In this document: positions 26,378 to 35,217 of the stretch, piece after piece
How positions within the stretch are numbered: the first letter of the stretch is position 1
Layout: each line of letters opens with the position of its first letter
DNA from: Pelagimonas sp.
GTDB lineage: Bacteria > Pseudomonadota > Alphaproteobacteria > Rhodobacterales > Rhodobacteraceae
Reading direction: 5' to 3'
NCBI GenBank assembly: GCA_025210345.1
Contig: JAOARX010000035.1
Coordinates: forward strand, 231,998-295,997
DNA: 64,000 bases
Notes under the pieces: generated by a model
What the model saw: only the letters and a program-made list of their open reading frames with translations
Database searches by the model: none
What the model was told of the DNA's origin: nothing
Made by a program: the position numbers and the translations under genes

Positions 26378-26680
26378 TCAGCCCTTGTTTCCAGCGGCAA
26401 CGCGATCTTTCATCAGATGCGAAGGCCGGAAGGTCAGAACGCGGCGGGGCTGAATGGGAACCTCTTCGCCGGTCTTCGGGTTGCGCCCGACACGGGCGGC
26501 TTTCTCACGCACCGAGAAGGTCCCAAAGGACGAGATCTTGACCTGTTCCCCTTCGACCAGGGCATCCGAGATGCGCTGGAGCACGGTTTCGACCAATTCG
26601 GCGCTTTCGTTGCGCGACAGACCGACTTCCCGAAATACGGATTCGCTCAAGTCCATGCGCGTCAGGGTTTTTTCGCCCAT
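26378..26680 (-). CDS. ihfA: Integration host factor subunit alpha
   Basis: A 100-residue HU/IHF protein: [34 protein letters not shown], then the DNA-bending arm [35 protein letters not shown] with the conserved arm Pro. ATG 26680 follows GGGAGGGAATGATT on the minus strand; an ATG at 26686 is too close to that site. IHF bends DNA at promoters and recombination sites. It lies between fabH and merR. Confidence 0.95.
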   Translation of the reverse strand: MGEKTLTRMDLSESVFREVGLSRNESAELVETVLQRISDALVEGEQVKISSFGTFSVREKAARVGRNPKTGEEVPIQPRRVLTFRPSHLMKDRVAAGNKG

Positions 26681-26834
26681 AATCATTCCCTCCCGATGTG
26701 TGCCCCAAGTTAAGCGGGAGCGAAAACACAAGTCAACTTCAATGACTTGTCCAAGGGGGTTAAGTTTCGCACGGGGGCGATTAAACCAAAGTTAAACTGC
26801 CAAAGGTGGGAATATTTGGGCGATTACCCGGGGA

Positions 26835-27806
26835 TTACCACCGCAAAACCACGGCACCCCATGCCAGACCACCGCCAATGGCCTCGGAAACGATCACATC
26901 GCCCGGTTTGATTTGACCGCGCTGCTTGCCCACGGACAGGGCAAGGGGAATCGATGCGGCCGAGGTGTTGCCGTGATCCTGAACCGTGACCACCACGTTG
27001 TCCATCGGCAGCCCCATCTTCTTCGCCGTGCCGGCGATGATGCGGATATTGGCCTGATGCGGCACAATCCAGTCCACCTGGTCCGAGGTCAGGCCGATTT
27101 TATCCATCGCGGTGTGGGCGGTTTTGGCCAGTTTCTCGACGGCGTGGCGGAAGACTTCTTTGCCCTGCATGCGCAGGTGACCGGTGCTGTGGGTCGAAAC
27201 GCCGCCATCGACGTATAGAATGTCCTTGTGCCGCCCGTCGGAATTCAGATCCGTCGCAAGAATGCCGCGATCCGCGTTTGTTCCGCTGCCCTCCTGGGCC
27301 TCAAGCACCAGCGCCCCGGCGCCATCACCGAACAAAACGCAGGTGCCGCGATCTTGCCAATCCATGATCCGCGAAAACGTCTCGGCGCCGATGACCAGAA
27401 CGCGTTTCGCCTGGCCTGACAGGATCAGCGCATCGGCATTGGAGAGGGCAAAGATAAAGCCTGCACAGACCGCCTGAACATCAAAGGCAAACCCGCGGGT
27501 CATGCCCAGCTTTGCCTGCACCATCGTCGCAGCCGACGGAAAGGTCAGATCCGCGGTTGATGTGGCAAGAACGATGGCGTCGATATCATTCGCTTCAAGA
27601 CCCGCGTCCTTCAGCGCCGCCTGCGCCGCGTGATGCGCCAGATCTGACGTGGTTTCCCCCTCAGCGGCAAAGTGACGCCGCTCGATCCCCGAGCGCGATC
27701 TGATCCACTCATCCGAGGTGTCCAGAGTTTCTGCGAACTCTGCGTTCTCAACGATTCGTTCAGGGAGATAATGCCCAACGCCTACGACGGTTGCACGAAT
27801 GCTCAT
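26835..27806 (-). CDS. fabH: FabH, beta-ketoacyl-ACP synthase III
   Basis: A 323-residue condensing enzyme starting fatty acid synthesis from acyl-CoA and malonyl-ACP. The catalytic triad is visible: Cys in DVQAVCAGFIFALS, His in VPHQANIRII and Asn in QDHGNTSAASIP. It overlaps plsX by four bases, the standard plsX-fabH coupling. Length is normal. Confidence 0.97.
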   Translation of the reverse strand: MSIRATVVGVGHYLPERIVENAEFAETLDTSDEWIRSRSGIERRHFAAEGETTSDLAHHAAQAALKDAGLEANDIDAIVLATSTADLTFPSAATMVQAKLGMTRGFAFDVQAVCAGFIFALSNADALILSGQAKRVLVIGAETFSRIMDWQDRGTCVLFGDGAGALVLEAQEGSGTNADRGILATDLNSDGRHKDILYVDGGVSTHSTGHLRMQGKEVFRHAVEKLAKTAHTAMDKIGLTSDQVDWIVPHQANIRIIAGTAKKMGLPMDNVVVTVQDHGNTSAASIPLALSVGKQRGQIKPGDVIVSEAIGGGLAWGAVVLRW

Positions 27807-28903
27807 TTTGTATTCAGATCCTTCTGCCCTAAGGCATTTTGATCAACTTCTGCCGTAGAGGCAACCCGTGCCGCAAGCCGGTCACCAAAACCTGACCGTG
27901 CCAGTTCGAACGCCAGTTTAACCGCCGAAGACACCCCCATCGCGTCCGCCGATCCATGGGATTTCACCACGGTCCCGTTCAGGCCCAGGAACACCCCACC
28001 GTTAACACGGCGCGGATCAATGCGTTTTTTCAGGCGCTGCATTGATGTATAGGCCAGCACTGACGCAATGCGGGACAGGGGAGAATAGGCAAAGGCCTGC
28101 CGCAGAAAATCACCGATCAGCGACGCGGTGCCTTCGCCGGTCTTCAGGGCAACGTTGCCGGTGAAACCGTCGGTGACAATCACATCACAGCGATCCCCCG
28201 GAATGTCGCCGCCTTCAACAAAGCCCACGAATTCGTATTGGCCTTTGGATTCGTTTGCCGCGATCAGGTCATGCGCGTCTTTGAGTTCAGCGCGGCCCTT
28301 GTGCTCTTCGGTGCCGACGTTCAACAGACCCACACGGGGGCGTTTTAGCTCAAGCCCGTTGCGCGCGTAAGACGTTCCCATTAGGGCATATTGCAACAGA
28401 TCCTTGGCATCCGCCTTGATATCCGCGCCCACGTCCAGCATCACGTTGAACCCCTGCGGATTGCGCGAAGGCCAAAGGATTGCGATTGCAGGGCGATTGA
28501 CACCGGGCAGTTTGCGCAGGCGGATCATCGACAGTGCCATCAGCGCGCCAGTGTTGCCGCAGGAAACCGCGACCGTGGCTTCGCCATTGCGCACCGATTC
28601 CAGGGTCGACCACATTGACGTGGCTTTGCCATGGCGCATCACCTGACTGGGCTTGTCTTCCATGGTGACCACATCGGTCGCATGTTTGATGGTGCACCGC
28701 CCGTCCAGGATACGGCGTTTGGCGACCAGCTTGGACAGGTCGTCCTCTGGACCGTGCAGGATAAAATCCAGCTCTGGGTTCAGCTTGGCAGAACGGGAAA
28801 TACCGGCGACAACAGCCGCCGGTCCCCGGTCTCCGCCCATGGCGTCGACAGAAATCACGACCCGATCCGAGCCCGCAGAGTTATGATCCTTCAAGGAGGT
28901 CAT
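27803..28903 (-). CDS. plsX: PlsX, phosphate acyltransferase
   Basis: A 366-residue enzyme making acyl-phosphate from acyl-ACP for phospholipid synthesis. Seen: VISVDAMGGDRGPAAVVAGI near the start, SCGNTGALMALSMIRLRKLPGV, LLNVGTEEHKG, and VTDGFTGNVALKTGEG. It lies 22 bases downstream of rpmF in the order rpmF-plsX-fabH shared by most proteobacteria. Confidence 0.96.
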   Translation of the reverse strand: MTSLKDHNSAGSDRVVISVDAMGGDRGPAAVVAGISRSAKLNPELDFILHGPEDDLSKLVAKRRILDGRCTIKHATDVVTMEDKPSQVMRHGKATSMWSTLESVRNGEATVAVSCGNTGALMALSMIRLRKLPGVNRPAIAILWPSRNPQGFNVMLDVGADIKADAKDLLQYALMGTSYARNGLELKRPRVGLLNVGTEEHKGRAELKDAHDLIAANESKGQYEFVGFVEGGDIPGDRCDVIVTDGFTGNVALKTGEGTASLIGDFLRQAFAYSPLSRIASVLAYTSMQRLKKRIDPRRVNGGVFLGLNGTVVKSHGSADAMGVSSAVKLAFELARSGFGDRLAARVASTAEVDQNALGQKDLNTK

Positions 28904-28925
28904 GCAGCCCGGTCAGGTAATGGTC

Positions 28926-29132
28926 TTATGCCGCGTCTTCGTCCAGATCGATGTCATCCGCCATGGCGACAACTTCGCGATCTGCGTAGTGACCGCATGA
29001 GGGGCACACGTGATGCGGGCGCTTCAGTTCACCGCAGTTGGGGCACTCGTTCGGGTTTGCAGCAACCAGTGCATCGTGTGCGCGACGGTTGTTGCGACGC
29101 GATTTGGAAACTTTGTTCTGTTGGACTGCCAT
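28926..29132 (-). CDS. rpmF: 50S ribosomal protein L32
   Basis: A 68-residue L32 with the [22 protein letters not shown] start and the four zinc-binding cysteines in [22 protein letters not shown]. Both Cys pairs are present, so this is the zinc-containing form. It leads rpmF-plsX-fabH; yceD lies ~150 bases upstream. Confidence 0.97.
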   Translation of the reverse strand: MAVQQNKVSKSRRNNRRAHDALVAANPNECPNCGELKRPHHVCPSCGHYADREVVAMADDIDLDEDAA

Positions 29133-29284
29133 GTCTCAACCTCTGTCTGGGGCAGACCCTATAGGTGTGCCGAAATTCCGTTTATCTCGCGCCTCCATAA
29201 GACCAAGTCCCGTGCGGCACAAGCATCATTCTTGTCATGAAGGCGCGAAAATACGCAGAACGCGCGATTTGGCAAGAAAAAAAC

Positions 29285-29851
29285 TCAGTCCTCGCCGTCA
29301 TTCCCCTGCATTTTGTCCCGCAAGGCGGCCAGCCCGGCAAAGGGTTTGAGATCCTCATCCTTGAGAGGCGCGATTCCCTGACCTGCGAAACTGGTCTGAT
29401 CCAGCGCGGCGTCCTCTTTGCGCGGATAAGTGGGCAGGGCAAGAACCAGCGCCTCGGCCATCATGGCGGGCAGGTCGATCTCATCCTCAAGAACGTCTTT
29501 GTTTTCGTCCTCGGTCAATTCGGTCTCTGAGCCCTCTTCGAATTGATCCAGCAGGGATTCGGGCAGCAGGTGGCGGGTCACATCCGTGTCGATCCGGGTC
29601 GTCACAGGTTCAAGCGTCACCACGCAGGGCTGAACCACCGTGGCGCCCAGTCGTGCAAGAATGCTCCAGCCGCGCTTGCCATAGGGAACCACGCGCCCCT
29701 CGAACCGCAGCTTGCGCAGGGCCTCCAAAGAGATCTCTTGCGCCAGCGCCTTGCGCGCCTTTGCGTCAGGTTCGATCAGAAATTCGTGATCACGCGATGC
29801 TTTCAGCGAAGAAACGCGCAAAACATGGGGGGAAGAGGGGGCAATGGCCAT
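29285..29851 (-). CDS. YceD/DUF177-family protein
   Basis: A 188-residue protein of the DUF177 family, which regularly precedes rpmF. Seen: LRKLRFEGRVVPYGKRGWSILARLGATVVQPCVVTLEPVTTRIDTDVTRHLLP, with the family's CxxTLEPV-type element, and a Glu/Asp-rich segment around residues 105-125. In plants and bacteria DUF177 members affect 23S rRNA accumulation; a ribosome-related role here is inference from family and neighbour. The start is divergent from bamE. Confidence 0.85.
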   Translation of the reverse strand: MAIAPSSPHVLRVSSLKASRDHEFLIEPDAKARKALAQEISLEALRKLRFEGRVVPYGKRGWSILARLGATVVQPCVVTLEPVTTRIDTDVTRHLLPESLLDQFEEGSETELTEDENKDVLEDEIDLPAMMAEALVLALPTYPRKEDAALDQTSFAGQGIAPLKDEDLKPFAGLAALRDKMQGNDGED

Positions 29852-29942
29852 GGTGCTGGTATTCCTGCGCTTGAAGGCTGGGTCATCCTTATGTAAGCCG
29901 GAGATAAGGGCCCAACGGGGTCAAGATCAAGGGGGGCTGCCA

Positions 29943-30413
29943 ATGGCCGGTGTCAAGGCACGTATCGGTGGAATGATGAAACTCGTGTTTGCGGGGGCTT
30001 TGGTGCTGAGCATGGGGGCCTGCACGGCGCAGTACCGCTCGCATGGGTATATGCCGCCGGAAGAGGATCTGCAGCAGATCGTGCCGGGGGTTGATACGCG
30101 GGCCTCGGTCGAGGAACTGGTCGGGGTGCCCAACGCATCCGGCGTTCTGAATGAGAGCGGTTTTTACTACATCAAATCCGACGTCCGGCATTTTGGCTGG
30201 CAAAAACCCAAGGTGGTCGACCGTCAGATCGTCGCGATCACCTTCTCCGAAGGTGGGATCGTCGAGAATATCACCAGCTACGGGCTTGAGGACGGCAAAG
30301 TTGTCCCGCTCAATCGTCGCGTGACGAAATCGGTCGACAGCAATATCGGTTTTATCCGCAAACTGTTCGGCAACCTGGGTGGGTTGAACGCCTCGCAGAT
30401 CCTGGGGAACTAA
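29943..30413 (+). CDS. bamE: BamE/SmpA-type outer membrane lipoprotein
   Basis: A 156-residue lipoprotein. The signal segment MMKLVFAGALVLSMGAC ends in a lipobox with the acylated Cys near residue 27, preceded by a 10-residue basic extension; the later ATGs at 29973/29976 are alternative starts. The mature part has the SmpA/OmlA pattern: IVPGVDTRASVEELVGVPNASGVLNESGFYYIKSDVRHFGW and VVAITFSEGGIVENITSYGLEDG. BamE belongs to the BAM complex, the partner of BamA encoded at the left edge. The gene stands alone, divergent from yceD. Confidence 0.88.
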   Translation: MAGVKARIGGMMKLVFAGALVLSMGACTAQYRSHGYMPPEEDLQQIVPGVDTRASVEELVGVPNASGVLNESGFYYIKSDVRHFGWQKPKVVDRQIVAITFSEGGIVENITSYGLEDGKVVPLNRRVTKSVDSNIGFIRKLFGNLGGLNASQILGN

Positions 30414-30512
30414 GGACGCGGCGGGGATGAAACAGTCACCCCGCTGTCATATCTCTGTGGCAGGCGTCTTTTCCGGGCGCCCCTTTCAGGCCCCCCTTCG
30501 GGAGTGCAAGAG

Positions 30513-31241
30513 ATGATGAACCTGACCAAAGGCAGATATGTCGTGCGCATGGCGCAAGGCGCGGCAGATCTTGAGGCCGCGCAGGTGTTGCGGGGCTTGG
30601 CCTTTGGCATGGGCGGATCGGACCGGGATCCATACGACGCCCTGTGTGATCATGTGCTGATCGAAGACCGTCGCACGGGGGCGTTGGCATGTTGCTTTCG
30701 GTTTCTGCCGCTCTCGCACGGAAGCGAAATCGGGCAAAGCTATTCTTCCCAGTATTATGAGTTGCGCGGGCTCGAAGCCTTTGAAGGCAAAATGCTTGAG
30801 CTGGGGCGGTTTTGCATGCATCCGGCGTATTCGGACCCGGATATCCTGCGCGTCGCCTGGGGGGCGATGACCTCTTATGTGGATGAGCAGGGGGTTGAGC
30901 TGTTGTTTGGCTGTGCGTCGTTTGTCGGCACGGATACTGCCGAGTATCATGACGCTTTTGCCATGCTGCATGAACGCCATCTCGCGCCGAAACGCTGGCT
31001 GCCACGGGTCAAGGCACCTGATGTGTTTCGGTTTGCAAAACGGTTGCGGGGGAAACCGGACGTGCGCAAGGCGATGACGCGCATGCCGCCCTTGCTGCGG
31101 ACCTACCTGATGATGGGGGGGTGGGTCAGCGACCATGCGGTTGTCGATTCGCAGATGAACACGCTGCATGTGTTCACTGGCGTCGAAATCGCCCGCATCC
31201 CGCCAGCAAGGAAACGCCTGTTGCGCGCGGTCGCTGGCTGA
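30513..31241 (+). CDS. OlsB/GlsB-type N-acyltransferase (aminolipid synthesis)
   Basis: A 242-residue GNAT-fold protein with the hallmark segment MLELGRFCMHPAYSDPDILRVAWGAMTSYVDEQGVELLFGCASF, which marks 3-hydroxyacyl-ACP-dependent amino-acid N-acyltransferases. OlsB makes lyso-ornithine lipid and the related GlsB makes lyso-glutamine lipid in roseobacters. ATG 30513 follows GGAG; an upstream in-frame GTG (30504) is possible. No olsA-like O-acyltransferase lies next to it, unlike the usual olsBA pair, so GlsB is a real alternative. The substrate amino acid cannot be read from sequence. Confidence 0.8.
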   Translation: MMNLTKGRYVVRMAQGAADLEAAQVLRGLAFGMGGSDRDPYDALCDHVLIEDRRTGALACCFRFLPLSHGSEIGQSYSSQYYELRGLEAFEGKMLELGRFCMHPAYSDPDILRVAWGAMTSYVDEQGVELLFGCASFVGTDTAEYHDAFAMLHERHLAPKRWLPRVKAPDVFRFAKRLRGKPDVRKAMTRMPPLLRTYLMMGGWVSDHAVVDSQMNTLHVFTGVEIARIPPARKRLLRAVAG

Positions 31242-31247
31242 GCGCAG

Positions 31248-31293
31248 AATTTCCTTGAAAAGGAAATTGCCAAGATCCTTGCAAGGATCTTTT
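31248..31293. terminator. Two consecutive hairpins after the N-acyltransferase gene
   Basis: First hairpin AATTTCCTT (31248-31256) and AAGGAAATT (31260-31268) with a three-base loop. Second is the perfect palindrome AAGATCCTTG/CAAGGATCTT (31272-31291), followed by TT. Together they form a plausible terminator seven bases after the stop. Confidence 0.7.
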
Positions 31294-31350
31294 ACCGCCT
31301 GCCGCGCTCGGCTGCTTGACCTTGGCGTGCCAAAGCCCTAGCCCAAGCGC

Positions 31351-33168
31351 ATGGCTCCTGCACCCTTACTCCAGCTCACCGATATATCGCTGACATTTGG
31401 CGGCGATCCCGTGTTTCATGATCTGTCCTTGACCGTCCACCAGGGGGACCGTGTCGCTCTGGTCGGGCGCAACGGGTCGGGGAAATCCACCCTTATGAAG
31501 GTGATGGGGGGATTGGTCGAATCCGATCATGGCACCATCACTGTACCCACCGGCACATCGGTGGGCTATATGGAGCAAGACCCGGATTTGTCTGGCTTTG
31601 AAACGCTTGGGGAATTCGCCGCTTCGAACCTGGAGCCCAGCGAAATGTACCGGGTGGAACGCGCCTCTGAGGGGCTGAAGTTTGATCCGGGCCGCCCTGT
31701 TGCGACCGCCTCGGGTGGGGAACGTCGCCGCGCCGCCCTGGCCAAGCTTATGGCCGAAGAGCCCGAATTGATGTTGCTGGATGAGCCCACCAACCATCTT
31801 GATATCGAGGCCATCGCCTGGCTTGAGGATGAGTTGAAAAACACCCGCAAGGCCTTTGTCCTGATCAGCCACGACCGGGCGTTTCTGAATGCCTTGACCC
31901 GCGCGACCCTTTGGATCGACCGGGGGCAGGTGCGGCGTCAGGAACAGGGGTTCAAGGCTTTCGAGGCCTGGCGCGACAAGACCTGGGAAGACGAGGACAT
32001 GCAGCGTCACAAGCTTGATCGCAAGATCAAGGCGGAAGCGCGTTGGGCGGTCGAAGGCATCTCGGCGCGGCGCAAACGCAACCAGGGTCGTTTGCGCGCG
32101 CTTCAGGATATGAAAAAGGATCGCGCGGCCCAGATCAAGCGCCAGGGCTCCGCCGCGATGGAATTGGCCAGCGGCCCCAAGTCAGGGAAAAAAGTGATCG
32201 AGGCCAAAGGGGTGACCCACGCCTTTGGTGACAAGCGCATCGTCAACACTCTGGATCTGACGGTTCAGCGCGGGGATCGCGTGGCCTTTGTCGGGCCGAA
32301 CGGCGTGGGCAAAACCACACTGATCAAGATCCTGTCAGGCGAAATCAGCTCCGACGAGGGCACAGTCAAACTGGGCACCAACTTGATCCCGGCGGTCTTT
32401 GATCAAAGCCGCGCACAACTGGACCCGGATGTTTCGCTTTGGGACAGCCTTGCGGGCGACAAGGAAATCGGCGTCTCGGGCAAGGCCGATCAGGTCATGG
32501 TCCGGGGCAATCCCAAACATGTGGTCGGGTATCTCAAGGAATTTCTGTTCGACGAACGTCAGGCCCGCGCGCCCGTGCGCTCGCTTTCAGGCGGGGAAAA
32601 GGCGCGGCTGCTTTTGGCCAAGATCATGGCGCGGGAATCCAATCTGTTGGTGTTGGATGAACCCACCAATGATCTCGACGTCGAGACGCTTGATCTGTTG
32701 CAAGAGCTTTTGGATGGCTATGACGGCACCGTCATGCTGATCAGCCACGACCGCGATTTTCTGGACCGTGTGGCCACGACCACCATCGCGATGGAGGGGC
32801 AGGGCCGGGCGACGGTCTATGCCGGGGGCTGGTCGGATTATCAGGCACAAAAAGGGGAGGTTTCTGCACAAAACGCCCCAGCCGCGAAATCCAAGGTCAA
32901 GAAAGAGAAAGTCGAAGCCACCCCCAAGCCCACGCAAAACGGCCTGAGCTATACGGAAAAGCACCGGCTGGAAGAGCTGCCCGCCGTGATCGACCGCCTG
33001 ACCGCCGAGATCGCGAAACTCGAAGAGTTCATGGCAGACCCCGATCTGTTCTCCAAAGAGCCGCTCAAATTCCAAAAAGCCACCGACGCGCTGGTCGAAC
33101 GGCAAGAGGCCATGGCCCGGGCTGAAGAGGAATGGCTGGAACTGGCGGAAAAGGCCGAGGTGGGCTGA
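31351..33168 (+). CDS. ABC-F ATPase (Uup-like)
   Basis: A 605-residue protein with two ABC domains and no membrane segment. Walker A motifs are GRNGSGKST (~40) and GPNGVGKTT (~315); signature motifs SGGERRR and SGGEKAR; Walker B stretches LMLLDEPTNHLD and LLVLDEPTNDLD. The inter-domain linker is short and basic, and a C-terminal coiled coil (SYTEKHRLEELPAVIDRLTAEIAKLEEF, ~530-600) marks the Uup/EttA-related group. ABC-F proteins act on ribosomes; Uup-like members are also linked to precise excision of transposons. Which subfamily role applies is uncertain. Confidence 0.93.
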   Translation: MAPAPLLQLTDISLTFGGDPVFHDLSLTVHQGDRVALVGRNGSGKSTLMKVMGGLVESDHGTITVPTGTSVGYMEQDPDLSGFETLGEFAASNLEPSEMYRVERASEGLKFDPGRPVATASGGERRRAALAKLMAEEPELMLLDEPTNHLDIEAIAWLEDELKNTRKAFVLISHDRAFLNALTRATLWIDRGQVRRQEQGFKAFEAWRDKTWEDEDMQRHKLDRKIKAEARWAVEGISARRKRNQGRLRALQDMKKDRAAQIKRQGSAAMELASGPKSGKKVIEAKGVTHAFGDKRIVNTLDLTVQRGDRVAFVGPNGVGKTTLIKILSGEISSDEGTVKLGTNLIPAVFDQSRAQLDPDVSLWDSLAGDKEIGVSGKADQVMVRGNPKHVVGYLKEFLFDERQARAPVRSLSGGEKARLLLAKIMARESNLLVLDEPTNDLDVETLDLLQELLDGYDGTVMLISHDRDFLDRVATTTIAMEGQGRATVYAGGWSDYQAQKGEVSAQNAPAAKSKVKKEKVEATPKPTQNGLSYTEKHRLEELPAVIDRLTAEIAKLEEFMADPDLFSKEPLKFQKATDALVERQEAMARAEEEWLELAEKAEVG

Positions 33169-33444
33169 GGCCACGCGCCACACGCGCATGTCCCGTTTAG
33201 ACCGTTGCGCTGGCGTCAGGCGAACCGGCGGCGCGGGCCCAAACGCATGGCCCCCTCAAACCGCTGTCACTGCGCGCAAGACCGATGATCTGAAATCCCA
33301 GCGCTGAAACGCGGATGAAACGCGATGTTCAAAGTGTCAGATCCTCTAGGCAGCCCGCGGGTCTTGCTCTCTTTTGGACAAATGGGAACTGAGCCATTGG
33401 TCCCAACCAAACTGTCCCAATCGCGTGGCTTGGCATGGGGCGGC
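33169..33444. other. Spacer after the ABC-F gene
   Basis: 276 bases without a gene I can support. Frames here are short and start inside unrelated sequence. No strong terminator with a T-tract is visible; the first half is GC-rich and the second half is close to the genome average. Confidence 0.5.
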
Positions 33445-33666
33445 TCAGTCCTTCGAACCATCCGTGCCCTTGTCCGTTTGTGCGTAGGATTGCAGCCAAA
33501 GCCGGACCCCGCGCGCCGGAACTATGACAAAGGCAAGCATGACACCCAGCAGGAACATAGGCTGACTTCCTGCGATAAAAGCGCCCATGGCAAAAGCCAA
33601 AGCCAGAAGCACTTCGAAAAGTGTTTTGAGCCATACCGTCTTGGGCTTTTGTGTTTTCTGGACCAT
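33445..33666 (-). CDS. Small two-helix membrane protein
   Basis: A 73-residue protein starting MVQKTQKPKTVWLKTLFEVL, with two hydrophobic helices (about 14-32 and 36-52, FEVLLALAFAMGAFIAG and PMFLLGVMLAFVIVPARG) and a hydrophilic tail YAQTDKGTDGSKD. ATG 33666 has AAGGAGG nine bases upstream on the minus strand, which decides the start; the frame is open to 33759. No family recognised. Confidence 0.6.
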   Translation of the reverse strand: MVQKTQKPKTVWLKTLFEVLLALAFAMGAFIAGSQPMFLLGVMLAFVIVPARGVRLWLQSYAQTDKGTDGSKD

Positions 33667-33777
33667 ACTGCCCGTCCTCCTTGTGTGCGCGACCATCGCG
33701 TCGCCCCGACAAACGCGCCGGAGCGCCTGATGGGGGCATCCGCAAGGCAGTGCAGGCAATCACCATAGGAGAAGAAC

Positions 33778-34209
33778 TTGAGAAGTTGCAAAATTTCGCT
33801 GTTTATTTTGGCCATGACACTTGCCGCAGTGCCCGAAAGACTTTTTGCCGAAAACTGCCCCTCGGAGATGGATCGTCCGGAATCCCACGAGGCGGTATCA
33901 CATTTCTACAACGCTGATTTTGCGAGTTTTTTTGATACGATTGGACCTACAAACGCTGGCTTGGAAACGACCAACGAGATTCTTGAGAGGCTGACACAAA
34001 CTTTTAAAACTAGATTTAAGGAGTGTGCTTCACTTGAGGTCACAAGGCACTCCGAGAATTTCACATCGGAGTTTCTCGCATTCTCTCCAGAAGATGGACC
34101 TGTGGTTTTCTTGATTCTCAGGAGCGTGAAGCTTTCGGGAGAATGGTCAACGGTACAGTATTACTTATCTACTTCGTTCACTGAGGCACTTGAGGTTTGG
34201 GGTTTGTAA
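33778..34209 (+). CDS. Hypothetical exported protein
   Basis: A 143-residue protein with a signal peptide (RSCKISLFILAMTLAAVPERLFA, cleavage near 24). The start is TTG 33778 with AGGAG six bases upstream; there is no usable ATG. The mature part has two cysteines and resembles no family I know; HFYNADFASFFDTIGPTNAGL suggests a small alpha/beta fold. Codon use and base composition are clearly less GC-rich than the flanking genes, which together with the nearby tRNA-Gly suggests an acquired gene. Confidence 0.6.
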   Translation: MRSCKISLFILAMTLAAVPERLFAENCPSEMDRPESHEAVSHFYNADFASFFDTIGPTNAGLETTNEILERLTQTFKTRFKECASLEVTRHSENFTSEFLAFSPEDGPVVFLILRSVKLSGEWSTVQYYLSTSFTEALEVWGL

Positions 34210-34493
34210 TATTGGAGAAACGTTCCCGTCACTATTGGTTGGCGGCACGTATACAGCCCTAAAGGAGGCGTTGCGGGTGGATTGATGGCGTTTGCTGAGG
34301 GGACTTTGTTGCGCAAATCAAGCTGCGCACCTGTATGACAAACGGCCACAGGTTTGCGCGTTTCGTGATGCTAACTGTTTCTGACATATTGTCCCACCAG
34401 GGCTGCATTTGCAGAGGGTGACATACACTTTGTTACACAAAACCCATAAAAATAAGGGCGCCCGTTGACATCATTGGCTGAAATTTCTGGAAT
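34210..34493. mobile_element. Non-coding stretch with possible IS5-type end remnant
   Basis: No gene is supported. The sequence GGGGACTTTGTTGCGCAAAT (34299-34318) looks like the terminal inverted repeat of IS5/IS903-type elements, which typically begin GG(A)CTTTGTTG. No transposase frame and no opposite end are visible, so at most this is a relic. It lies between a low-GC gene and tRNA-Gly. Confidence 0.3.
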
Positions 34494-34567
34494 TGGAGCG
34501 GGTAACGGGAATCGAACCCGTAACTAAAGCTTGGGAAGCTGCCGTGATACCTTTTCACCATACCCGC
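34494..34567 (-). tRNA. tRNA-Gly (anticodon CCC)
   Basis: The minus strand reads GCGGGTA ... TACCCGC with a perfect acceptor stem, discriminator T and encoded CCA. D stem GTGA/TCAC, T arm CGGGTTCGATTCCCG. Anticodon loop TTCCCAA gives CCC. The anticodon stem GCAGC/GCTTT has one C-T mismatch and one G-T pair. 74 nt with CCA. Confidence 0.93.
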
Positions 34568-34577
34568 CGCTGAGGGG

Positions 34578-34606
34578 GTTCTACTCTGGGTGTTGAACGG
34601 GTGCAA
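34578..34606 (-). promoter_or_regulatory. Promoter of tRNA-Gly
   Basis: On the minus strand TTGCAC (34601-34606), 17-base spacer, TAGAAC (34578-34583), ending 11 bases before the tRNA. The same TTGCACCC -35 appears in front of tRNA-Ser. Confidence 0.65.
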
Positions 34607-34686
34607 GGGGGGATGCGGGGTGTTTTCGCAGGTGGTGACACTTGACCAGGGATCGCCCGGCATGTTGTCCTGAGCCCATGTGATAT

Positions 34687-35115
34687 ATGGATTTGATGAT
34701 GCTGAAATTAATACTGGGTGCCGTGATGATATGTCTGGCCACCACCGCGGGGGCAGATGGTTTTGGCTTTCAGACCCCGTCAGGGAATATCTATTGCAAT
34801 GGGCATATCACCGGGGGGGGCGGCATTTCATGTGTTATTGTCAATCGCAGCGGTGCGTTGGCCGCGCCGCGCCCGGGGTCGTGTTCTGGGGTCTGGGGAC
34901 ATGATTTCAATCTGGACGCGCGCGGACCGGCCAGTCTGAGCTGCAACACCTGGCCGGGACACCCGAAAACCGTGGGATACACCAATATCGCGCCCTATGG
35001 TGAAACCAGTCAGTTTGGCGATATCACCTGTCAGTCAGAGCGCACCGGGCTGACCTGCCGCAACAAAAGCGGGCATGGGTTCTTTCTGTCCCGCAAGAAA
35101 CAAAGGGTGTTTTAG
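34687..35115 (+). CDS. Secreted Cys-rich protein, FQTPSGNIxC family
   Basis: A 142-residue protein with a signal peptide (MMLKLILGAVMICLATTAGA, cleavage near 22-24; ATG 34696 is an alternative start). The mature part starts FGFQTPSGNIYCNGHI, a motif I associate with an uncharacterised secreted family (probably DUF6636), and has six cysteines spaced to allow three disulfides. It ends in a basic SRKKQRVF tail. Function unknown. It stands alone between tRNA-Gly and a strong terminator. Confidence 0.72.
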   Translation: MDLMMLKLILGAVMICLATTAGADGFGFQTPSGNIYCNGHITGGGGISCVIVNRSGALAAPRPGSCSGVWGHDFNLDARGPASLSCNTWPGHPKTVGYTNIAPYGETSQFGDITCQSERTGLTCRNKSGHGFFLSRKKQRVF

Positions 35116-35166
35116 AAGCCCGCTCTCTGGTGGGGCGGTCTTTGGTGGCTGTTTCAACGGATGAAA

Positions 35167-35193
35167 GGGCAGGACACCCCGCGTGTCCTGCCC
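35167..35193. terminator. Hairpin between convergent genes
   Basis: A perfect 11-bp stem GGGCAGGACAC (35167-35177) and GTGTCCTGCCC (35183-35193) with loop CCCGC. No long T-tract. It separates the secreted-protein gene from the RACo-type gene. Confidence 0.7.
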
Positions 35194-35217
35194 AGTGTCT
35201 TTGGTCCGTTAACCCGG

